Below the pieces are notes generated by a model. The model was not told the origin of the DNA. It searched no databases and was given only the letters and a program-made list of their open reading frames with translations. The translations under genes were made by a program, and so were the position numbers. Shown here piece after piece: positions 32,601-40,617 of a stretch of 64,000 nt of DNA; position 1 is the stretch's first letter; each line of letters begins with the position of its first letter. Source of the stretch: Copromyces sp. CBS 386.78 (lineage: Eukaryota > Ascomycota > Sordariomycetes > Sordariales > Sordariaceae); contig MU839218.1 of assembly GCA_030685235.1 (NCBI GenBank), positions 52,526 to 116,525 on the forward strand, in the 5' to 3' direction.

Positions 32601-32700
32601 TGGGCTAGGTCTAGGTGAGTTGGGAGGTATGGGCCTTACACAGTTCTTGGGGCCAGACAAGGATCTTTCTTGGCTTGATGACGATGATGATGATTTTTGA
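29659..32700 (+). CDS. Large disordered protein with N- and C-terminal helices (1013 aa)
   Basis: A single open frame of unknown function. Residues 35-120 are basic and helical (KQAKKRYKEATKAPK; QRRIELEEQERIRKELDKQK), ending in KKKGLPLVDVHPSQDTISRF, which looks like a conserved short motif. Residues about 130-760 are Pro/Ser/Gln-rich and low in complexity, with several S/T-Q sites (PSSTQLFVMSHLDDLL; SPSQELRELEED; FLSTQDLLFSSQDMRELDND). A coiled coil of Glu/Arg/Ala repeats follows (about 777-850, EEEERRQEKARREKLAEERR). The C-terminus is GLGELGGMGLTQFLG and an acidic tail SWLDDDDDDF. Clustered SQ/TQ motifs and basic regions are compatible with a nuclear, checkpoint- or chromatin-related protein, but that is inference. 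I do not recognise a named family. Confidence 0.8.
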   Translation: MPRQNTFTVVPNALGMQGLISRDDAPATKPQAMTSKQAKKRYKEATKAPKLSKAEQRRIELEEQERIRKELDKQKSANKARIAREKKKAKELADIQARKKKGLPLVDVHPSQDTISRFIRKGVVNTAPKRDPSGNVKGKAVEEQSRTVSPERDDSNKENIPDCREEAVESPRKRSRLDKGSPPKTTSENILQVDDNIGGGLSDKATFQQKSQETLPTIINKEVMPGPERRTESTSQRHSQPRQSWNPGSQSNGRTSTSMTSTKDSIQTPEEVVMMALPKPIRLQPDRHLEDMGLARPRADTEVSHQKQHEVPPPKPGPARKAVKPLPTGMRPRPALGETDGNRSTPPKLSKETVPARSYQKPELASQETQQQIPRENSQPKPKVSMPKESVVYSAVETSRSLPSPQPHVCPMPPPSRPPMSACQPSHAARLNSPVPQYPTTATANPSKPSSTAAHTNKFASPYEPMGPPAFAPQRPSPGPPRFKQPTAGPSSGSIQKSKFLPKNHLQPTASRAPFLSNTGKPSAAQNIDTPPSSTQLFVMSHLDDLLPSPSQELRELEEDVQPSPISRPPVLTTKQGQVPAVAPKSPFALGSRRFARQTSHVQIAPPQPRMQEVKPVEDDIFPFLSTQDLLFSSQDMRELDNDTPCKANSRKESFQPPSLKPSPKTASSSPSKITNNGHRPSGTASTKPAPKAVSGPVSAKQPEGIHATSNPGPRSSATSTPKASPAFGNQQGEVPNPSLPTGSAATHSAPKRTPPPQSPSPQRFFGSSGVGIQILLAMAESEKTFREEEERRQEKARREKLAEERRKRAAEQQAKRAAEAKRKRAAEERAKVMERLRRQAEEIAQLRIPSARRADSPMAAPEQRPATQAKRLPGQSIKQLIPSISKVKRPPSGWVPAQRPGMVKPVVEANHPQQPLPRPPLPESNIQGQHQPGQAPQVTKPSSPPKPKSSIPGQHQIQQVLKVTPAASSQETDYGDEDLDGLGLGELGGMGLTQFLGPDKDLSWLDDDDDDF

Positions 32701-34291
32701 TGTTTGAGAGACGCGCAAGCACCTGTTAAGTGTAACTGATGTTTAAAGCGACTGGCTCATTGTTATTGGGGCTCATTTACCTATTGTTTCTTAACATCCA
32801 ATAGATTGTTTACAGTAACAACACTGATTAGATACCCGACAAATGTCATTACAAATTTTTCTGTTCCAGGCCTTTGTGCCCATCGCGCCTTCCCAGACTT
32901 TGAGGTTGTCTGGAGCAGGCGCGATGAACCAACTTGCAATGTGGAAAGAGCGATGCTCGAGAGAGGAGTACAATGGTTGAAAATGAATTCCGGCCTTTGT
33001 TCTCAATATGGGAACAATGAATTTCTTCTCTGAACAAGCGATTCCAACCCCCCAAGCGACTGCCATTACCTCCAATTTCCCTCTTTGTTTACAATCCTAG
33101 TCATCACTTTCAACACCAGGACGGGACTTCAATGTCACGATATTGATCGCCAGTCTGTTCAGCGTCCGCAGCGTCACATCACAGAATGCCAGGGGCAGCC
33201 ACAGCGGGCATGACAGAGGCCAACGACGGCGCAAGGGGCCGACCGTCCAAGCCACTTGCACCACCACAAACAAAGCACCACCAAACCCACGACGCTAGAC
33301 CGCCCTAACCACCTGTGTAACACCACCATCCGCCCTATCACCACACCACCACACACATGCAGATGCGAGACAAGCCCACCAAGACATGCAACGCGTTCCC
33401 TCCCCGGCGTCCCGTAATTTCCACCCAATGAGCGCCGCTTGGTACCCAAACTCAGCCAAAACCGACCCAAACATGGGCCAAACAGGAACCCAGGCCGTGG
33501 CAGACCAGTCACCCTCCAGACCATCCCACCACTACGGCACCGCAGCGAAACACAAGGCAGGCCGCCTGAGGACAGCCGTCTTGGCCATGGGCACAGACAG
33601 GCATGGGGGATCGATGAGGCAGACATGGCAGATTCCAGCTTCCAGGCTGGCATCCGGTACGACGACGACTATCTACGACTCATAGTCAGATCAACACAAG
33701 GCAGATCAAGGCAGCTGGCGGCCTGCGACCGAACTCGTACACGTTGACGGTGTTGATCTGCCAGTCATCGATCGCTCCCATCATCGGTCCACGGTGGTTA
33801 GCTGGCTGGACTGGACTGCTGGCTAGTAGGCGCTAGTCGGGTGCCTGACGCTTGACGCTGCTGCATGCTTGTGTGTGGCTATCTGCCCTGCGTTGCAGCC
33901 ACTCATCGTTTACTCCCAACTCTGCGGCTTCATGCCCAGTTTTTCGTCAAGGGTTGTGCAACGCCGGTCAAACTTTGTCTTCTTGCATTCACTTGTCCAC
34001 ATATCACCACCGTTGCGACAAGATTGTTTGAAGTATTGTTGTTGTTGTTGTTGTGATTACAATCTCGCGTCGCGCCAAACACGCTGCGCACCTTGACGGC
34101 TCGCGCTACGCTACAGAAGAATACAGGGAGCTTGTGCGCTACACCAACCGCCAACGACCAACAGCCCCGGACTCCTCACCTACCATCACTACCTTAGCGA
34201 TCGCCGCGCCGGTCGGCAACCGTTAACCGGGGTACTCCAAGCTTGTCAGGCTCGTCGGGCTTCCATCAGACGACATACTTTGTTCTTCGCC
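32701..34291. other. Intergenic and promoter of the caspase-like gene
   Basis: No coding signal recognised. C/A-rich stretches (33,270-33,560), a short TTG repeat (34,033-34,051) and pyrimidine-rich DNA precede the next start. Confidence 0.45.
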
Positions 34292-36809
34292 ATGAGGAGA
34301 GCTGAGCGGCCTCGTCATCTCGACGATGCCCCTCGATACAAGACCTACCACAGCGACCGCGACTTCCCACCGGGCCCTGCCACTGCCCCGCTCGGTTCGC
34401 CAAGAGAAACCCGAAGCCACGTCGGCAGGCTCGAGAAAGACCACCATCGCGAGCGAGAAAGGAATCGAGACCGCGAACGTCCGAAACCACGTCTCGTCGG
34501 TTCAGCTTCGACAGTTTCATCCCACTACCCTTCTACTCGTCGCCGGCAAGACAGTTTGGAACATGTCCCCAGGCATGCGCGGACGCGATCGCTTTCGGTG
34601 CCACGGTCTTCTTTCTCTCCGACGCCAACCGATGATGAAACATCAGCACAGGACTCGGATGAGGAAAGGCGCAGCAGGCTGAAAGCCAGGCACACGCCCA
34701 AGACCAAGACCCGAGATCGAGAGCATTATCCCTCTGGCCACCGTCCATCGCTTCAGTATTACAAGAACGACCAAGCGAGTTGGTCAAGTCCGCGGCTAGC
34801 TGTATGGCCGAGTGCCAGTTCAAGACCGCCATCCAAGTCACCTGAGCCAGTTCGGCGTCCAAGAATGGATAGAGAACTGAGGAGGGCCGTGTTTGATCGT
34901 GACTCTTCGTTTCACCAGGTCAACGATGATCGGGACTCGTTGTATTCCCCGCCTTCGGAGCCGAACTTGCGGGCGAGACACAACATCGCCGTGGATGATG
35001 GCCTTGTTGGGTCGGGACTGGTGAGTCCGAGAAAGCCTAGCTCGCTAGCAAGGAGTATGAGTGGCACAGGGACATTTGAGGGCTATGAAGGGAGACAAGG
35101 AGGGTTGAGTTTAAGGAAGCCGGGTACCTCTTCCGGGGTTCCCAGTATTGCGCCTTCGTAAGTGACTTTTGTTTAACCTGTGTTTCTCTTCCATGCCAAA
35201 CAACTCCCCCAAACAACACCTAACAACAGGAACAGGTATCGTCATCATGCTCCGGAAAGCGCCCAGTACGAAGAAGTTCGCGTCCTCATCCTGACTTGGG
35301 CCTTCCACGATTTGAAAGTCGGCGACGGCGACTCACACCCTTACATGTTCGGTCCCGGCAGCGAGTTTGTCTCCCTTGAAGAAGAGACGCGACGACTCCG
35401 CGACACCTTTGAATCCTATGGGTATACAGTAGACGACTGGTTGATTCCCATGCGAGATCCGCTAAAGGCTCTGTTGACCAAACTAGCGCAGTTTAGCAAA
35501 TGGAAGAGCGACGACACGCTTTTGATCGTGTATTACCATGGGCATGGAAGCTTGGACGAGAGAAGCGAGTTGGTCTTCAGCAGTCACGAACATCCGACAG
35601 ACGCGCAGTGGGCACAAACGGCTGCGGCGGAACTTTATGCTGCCATCTTGAACCAGGATGCTTGTCCCCATCATGGGAAGCCTACGACGCCGTATCATGA
35701 GTTGATGAAGAAGTAGTACGTATCCCTCCCTCGCCCATCCCATCGACCGGAATCACATCCTAATTAACACCTCCAGTGAGCGCTACCGCCCAATCTCCAA
35801 AGTGAAATGGTCCGATATCCGATCCGCCATTCTCGGTATCAACTCGGATCTCTTGCTTATTCTCGATTGTTGCGCTGCCGGCGGCGCCAATCTCGACATG
35901 GAAAATTCCGACGCCACCGACACTTACCATAGCGAAGGCCCCAGCGGCAAAATCTACACCAAACACCTCCTTGCAGCCTGCGGTTTTGAGTCCAGCACCA
36001 GCGACGACATGACCAGCGCCATGTGCGACGTTCTTGACGAATGGCCAGGCCCGGACGACGCCGGGTCGGAAAGTAGTGGTGGGGTGATGTTATCAACGCA
36101 CGGCGGCGGGCCCAATGGACATGGAGGGTACGCGGGCAAGTGGCTCACAACTCGGAAACTCCACCAAATCGTCGAATCGAAACTTCAGCGCGATGCCGCA
36201 ATGACAGCGGTAGGCCTACGAAGCGCCAGCCAACCCATCTTCAAGCAGTTGCTGCCTGTCGACTTGCCAGAGCGGTACATCACACTGCCGAACTTGCAGG
36301 GAAAGCGAAGCCGTAATCCGAGCCGCGGACGCAACCGGTCTTGTCATCACAACAGCCAGGCGGCGAGCACTTGCGCGGATAATGATGCCATGAAAGGCGG
36401 GGGAGTCGAGTACGGGATGGGCATCGATGACGGGATGTCTGTGAGCGCAACGCAAGTCGGCTTAGGGACAGCGAGGAGTCGAAGCAGGATTGCTGCGAGG
36501 GATTTGAGTCTGGGGAGACTGTCGACTCGGGCGGAGAGGGATCGGGAGAGTGGGCTGAGGGAGAGGGATGGGAGTGTAAGGGATAGTGGGAGGGATAGGG
36601 AGGGAAGTATCAGTACTATTAGGGAGAGGGAGAGGGAGCGAGATAGAGAGAGTCATCGGGATAGGGATAGGGAGAGGGACAGGGAAAGGGAAAGGGAGGA
36701 AAAGGATGAGGGGTGGGATGTGGTTAGTATAAGGGAGGGGTTAAGGGATCGGGATGGGAGTGTTAGGGAGAGTGGGAGGGAGAGGGAGAGGGAGAGGGGA
36801 GACTGGTGA
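34292..36809 (+). CDS. Caspase-like peptidase (metacaspase-type, C14), three exons (794 aa)
   Basis: A cysteine peptidase of the caspase/metacaspase fold. Proposed exons are 34,292-35,157, 35,230-35,715 and 35,777-36,809. The introns are 72 bp (GTAAGT donor, CAACAG acceptor) and 61 bp (GTACGT donor, CTCCAG acceptor); the three exons sum to an exact codon multiple. Residues 1-290 are disordered and Arg/Ser/Pro-rich. The domain begins near 303 with YEEVRVLILTWAFHDLKVG. The catalytic His is in YYHGHG (390-395, His394), and the catalytic Cys is in LLLILDCCAAGG (476-487, Cys483 of D-C-C, where classical metacaspases have D-S-C-H-S-G). The C-terminus (about 630-794) is an extreme Arg/Glu/Asp/Ser repeat (RERERERDRESHRDRDRERD). 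No death-fold, NACHT or zinc-finger prodomain is seen. The natural substrate is unknown; a role in regulated cell death is inferred. Confidence 0.88.
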
Positions 36810-37300
36810 CGATGGTATGATGATATGAGGCTCGACATCAGGAACGGGACATGCCGACATGGTGATACCTGATGATATGGATTCTTCAAGGGCTGATGGT
36901 CGCGGGTGCGGACGTGATGGATAACGATATAAAGTGCACATGAGTCTCCTTTTTCATGGATAAGTTTTGGATATCTGGTCGGAGTGTTTGTTGGATGGAG
37001 TTTCGGAATCAGCCAAGCTGTTATTTTAGGCTATCTTTTTCCCATGTTCATATTCAATGTGTTAGAATAGTAACTCGTTTTCTTCCTTCCTTCCTTGAGA
37101 TCAGCTACAACAGCAAATTTAGATCATTACAGTACTTACAATATCTGGCTTTTGACACACACGTGCCGAGCCGAGCCCACTTGAACCATCATCTACCTCA
37201 AAAGCAACAAAATGCAAAACAGATTCATCAGTAGCAGCAGCAGCAGCAGCAGCAGGACGAGGAGAAGAAGGAGAAGGGCATTTCTTTCCAATGACTAACT
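36810..37300. other. Intergenic with a CAG microsatellite
   Basis: 3' flank of the caspase-like gene. A perfect (CAG)7-type run lies at about 37,234-37,255. No gene. Confidence 0.5.
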
Positions 37301-37314
37301 AAAAAAAAAAAAAA
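37301..37314 (-). terminator. Pol III terminator of tRNA-Asn
   Basis: Fourteen consecutive T on the minus strand, starting about 25 nt after the 3' end of the tRNA on the same strand; well placed for RNA polymerase III termination. Confidence 0.75.
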
Positions 37315-37338
37315 GAGAGAAATCTCAAATTAGGTAAA

Positions 37339-37412
37339 CTCCCTCGGTAAGGATCGAACTTACAGCCTCCAGATTAACAGTCTGACGCGCTAGCCAATTG
37401 CGCCACGAGGGA
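37339..37412 (-). tRNA. tRNA-Asn(GUU): tRNA-Asn (anticodon GUU)
   Basis: A 74-nt cloverleaf with no intron. The acceptor stem TCCCTCG pairs with CGAGGGA and the discriminator is G. The D-arm is GCGC-AATTGGCTA-GCGC. The anticodon arm is TCAGA-CTGTTAA-TCTGG (anticodon GTT). The T-arm is GTAAG-TTCGATC-CTTAC. The internal promoter boxes TGGCGCAATTGG and GTTCGATCC are canonical. It lies between the caspase-like gene and a cluster of small transposons. Confidence 0.96.
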
Positions 37413-38003
37413 TTTGAAAGCAAGGCAATTATGGTAATTGATTATTGCTGCTGCTGCTGGTTGTTGGGGATGGGAGGTTAGATGAGGCATTTATAAAGGT
37501 TGCATGAGGACGAGGTTATCGGGATCGGGAAATTAAGATGGACTGAGTTGCGCATGTAATGGAGTTGAAGTAAGTCTTGTGCGCTGAATAGTGGGTTTTG
37601 TTTGGTGGTGGTCGTGGTGCAGGTGGGGCTGGCTGGCTGGCTGGCTGGCTGAGGTCGGGTCGGGTGCTCGGGAGGGACGGGAGTAAAGGCGTGGATCGCC
37701 GATGGTGCTCCCTCGGTGTATAAATAGCGATTTTATAATATACTTTGTAGATTCGAGTCTTGGACTGTGGATTTGGAATACTTACCTGTATGTAGTGACT
37801 TGGAACGGGTGCTGAAGAATCGTAGGTATTTTCTTGGTTACTGGGTACCTTTATGGAAAATGAGTCGGGTCCAGTCGTGTTGTCCAAAGGGAAGGCAATG
37901 AGGCATTGCGTGTTGGAACGTATCGCCACGAAGGGCACTCACTGGCAATGAATGCATGTTGTCTGTGATGGGCATTTTGCATGCAGTGCAGCAATGTAAG
38001 TGC
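37413..38003. other. Intergenic
   Basis: No gene recognised. A (CTGG)5-like microsatellite sits near 37,629-37,652. Confidence 0.5.
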
Positions 38004-38006
38004 TAA

Positions 38007-38361
38007 AGTTGCGTTCGGTCGCCCAGTATGCCAGTATCGTAGAGGTTGCATTACTATACAGCGATTTCGCTACAGGCTATCAATAGTAATGCAATAGTAA
38101 TGCAGTGCTTTCATACTGGTATAAATATGGGGTTTGAAGTAGTATGAAAGCGAAGAAAGTAGTAAGATCTCCAACGATTTCCAGCCTTCTGATTAGTCAG
38201 ATGCAGGCCATTAGGGGAGTTGGGGGAAGTGCAGCGACCTACATCGACTTGCAGATTTTTATTGGAAAATAGCCGAACGTAAAAATCACGGCAGTATGCT
38301 GTTGCTTACTGCTATATAAACTTCTTACTGTTACTGGCATACTGGGCGACCGAACGCAACT
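38007..38361. mobile_element. 355-bp miniature element, 30-bp TIRs, TAA duplication
   Basis: The first 30 bp (AGTTGCGTTCGGTCGCCCAG...) and last 30 bp (38,332-38,361) are exact reverse complements. TAA stands immediately outside both ends (38,004-06 and 38,362-64). A 3-bp TAA/TTA target site is typical of PIF/Harbinger transposons. No coding capacity. An inner smaller inverted repeat (CTTTCATAC...GTATGAAAG) adds further hairpin potential. Confidence 0.8.
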
Positions 38362-38364
38362 TAA

Positions 38365-38914
38365 GAGACTCTGCTGGAATGCAGGTGGTAATGGTGGGTT
38401 AAAAGGGTTAAAGCGGATAGCTGCAAGTTGGAAAGGGGAAGGAAGGTAAAAGTGGGTTAATTCCTGAAACAGACAATGACATACTTTAGTTGCACCTCTA
38501 CCATACTGAATACTACATAGACACTTGTTAATATTTCTACGACTACTGCCTTGTTTGCACTAGAATGGAGGGTAAAAACAGTAGCATCTCTCAAGAGTGT
38601 GGTAAAGGTAGGTACCTCTACGTACGTATATAATCATTTCCACTTTGGAAAAAAAAAAGTGGAAAACGAAGACTGACTTATATATAGACAATATGAAGAG
38701 TCGTACCTACGAGCACGAACAATTGACATTGGAATCACGAGCGAAGACTGGGAGAATTCAGAATTCCACAACAAATAAGATACGCTACCGCTATAAACAA
38801 GTAATGATTTGCTTCGCACCTCTCCTAATAAATGCTTCTCACCCCTCCGTCTAGTCTAGACGCCTTTTTCCTGCTGATGCGATATACGCTTCATGTCCTG
38901 GATGAAGTGAAGAC
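38365..38914. other. Intergenic
   Basis: Only short frames; no gene recognised. Confidence 0.45.
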
Positions 38915-38922
38915 CTCGTTGG

Positions 38923-39049
38923 CAGGGTTGGGAATTAGTACGGTACTAATTAGTACAACTCTAGTATTAGTACTTAGTACTAGTACTAGTACGGCCTCAG
39001 TACTGGACTAGAGAAGTACTGGACTGGACTAGTACTAATCCCAACCCTG
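38923..39049. mobile_element. 127-bp hAT-type miniature element with 8-bp duplication
   Basis: The ends are CAGGGTTGGGA... and ...TCCCAACCCTG, the classic C-A-G-G-G tips of hAT transposons. The perfect 8-bp direct duplication CTCGTTGG (38,915-38,922 and 39,050-39,057) is the hAT target-site length. The interior is built from TAGTACT-like repeats and is nearly palindromic. Non-coding and non-autonomous. Confidence 0.9.
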
Positions 39050-39057
39050 CTCGTTGG

Positions 39058-39570
39058 TGACACGAACCGACCAAGACCAATATGCCTAGAGCTAACTAAG
39101 GCCGAGAAAAAACCATGCTGCCAAGGGATTCGGAATAGGGCATGCGAGATAAGACAGTAACCGCGACGGAACCCCGAGGGATGATTGATGCCGTAGAAGA
39201 TGCTGCAAAAAACAATGTTGAGAAACCGAAATGACCCAGCCAGAAGCCGCGATGCCGATCTGGAGTGCTGGGGGTATCGATGATTAAATAGCAGATGTCG
39301 AAAAGGTCGTGATCGTACTTCGTGGCTCCTGTCGAGGCGGGACCTCCTCCCCTAGAACCCTGGCCTTCCTCTTGACGAGAGAGTCGAGATTGACACCTGG
39401 TCCTTGGAATCCTTCATCTGATTCGAACTTGCTCTGCTTCGCGGCCTTGAACTGGATCCAATCTTCACCAGGGCTCTTGCCCTCGTTTCGGTACTGGCCC
39501 GGATGATTTGCAACAATTATGATCAGATCAATGACGTGATCAGACTACACTGGCAGTGGGCAGGAAAGAG
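39058..39570. other. Intergenic
   Basis: Between two small transposons; only a short open frame (39,309-39,506, plus strand) without recognisable features. Confidence 0.4.
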
Positions 39571-39573
39571 TAA

Positions 39574-40216
39574 AGGCCTGTTCGTTTCCGCTGTAAGAAG
39601 TTAACCAGTTAAGATTTTTGTAGTATTCGGGTCGCAGTAACGATATAACGCATTACTGCCCTACTGCTCCTTTTTGCGTTCGTCAAAAAAACCTTATTTT
39701 TCATGCACGCCCTGCAACCACCTGCAACCACCTGCACTTACCCCAAATCTTCGATCTGACCAATTAGAAGGCCAGAATCTTCGAAATCCTTAACAGCAGT
39801 TCTTACTGCCAGACTGCTCAAAATCGAGCTGTAGTGCAGTAAGAACTGCAGTTAAGCACAACAACTCCCTATAATATAGGGGATAACCATTGTAAAAATC
39901 AAAAGGGTAAAAAGGATAGTGGTGATGATGAAAAGGATGGTGGTGATGATGAAAAGGATGGTGGTGATGATGAAAAGGATGGCGACGATACCTTCTAAGG
40001 ATGGTGGTGATGATGAAAAGGATGAAAGAGAAAGAAAGAAGAAAGGTGGAAAAGGAGGAGAGCCCCCGATTCCAATGTTAAGCACCTCTTTCCATCTTGC
40101 AGCCAAAGTCTTGGCCTACCTTAACGCTGCCTTAATGTTGCAGGATTGCAGCTGCAGACCATGCGCGTTAAGAGGGCAGTTAAGGGAAAACCACTACTGC
40201 GGAAACGAACAGGCCT
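39574..40216. mobile_element. 643-bp Harbinger-like element, TAA duplication
   Basis: The tips AGGCCTGTTCGTTTCCGC are exact inverted repeats (39,574-39,591 and 40,199-40,216), flanked by TAA on both sides (39,571-73 and 40,217-19). The tip sequence resembles the GGCCTGTT-type ends of PIF/Harbinger (Tourist-like) elements. The interior carries a 21-bp tandem repeat and no transposase. Its right end lies about 400 bp upstream of the kinase start at 40,618, so it probably contributes to that promoter. Confidence 0.8.
39914..40027. repeat. 21-bp tandem repeat
   Basis: Units of GATGGTGGTGATGATGAAAAG occur three times in a row (first copy GATAGT...), then once more after a diverged 22-bp interruption. 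It lies inside the Harbinger-like element and makes an artefactual in-frame extension of the downstream kinase frame (MVVMMKR repeats). Confidence 0.9.
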
Positions 40217-40617
40217 TAACGGACATGTTCACCGTCGGCCGACTTCTTGACCGTTCCTGCCTCCGAGGGTTTGACAAAGGATTGACTTGGGATGGAAGGT
40301 ACCTCCCTCCGTCCCTGAACCTCTCTCCAGCCATACGTTGTACTAAAACTGTTTGCTTCCCGCCCTGCAAGCCACGGCAAATGCTTCTTTTACCACCATC
40401 AAAACCTTGGGACGAACAACAAGCGAAGTGGCCCGTGAATTGTGAGACTGTTCACATGCAACTGATCGTGTTCAAGTCGCAGCCAACCTCCACTACCGCG
40501 ATTTGGCACTTGGTGACCGCGGATTCTTTGCTATTTACGCAATATTTTGTACAAGTCAATTTTGATTCTACCCCTTCCCTCTGCACACATCGTCCTCACC
40601 TCAGAAACATCGACGAG

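Noticed and set aside
33174..33653. 159-codon minus-strand frame rich in Gly/Cys/Trp
   Set aside because: Composition is that of a shadow of a CA-rich strand; lies in the caspase-like gene's upstream region.
37234..37255. CAG run as part of a coding polyQ tract
   Set aside because: The surrounding frame has no gene features; a non-coding microsatellite next to the tRNA.
39919..40617. N-terminal extension of the second kinase (233 codons)
   Set aside because: Most of it lies in a TIR-bounded element with a 21-bp repeat; the kinase start at 40,618 has normal family spacing.
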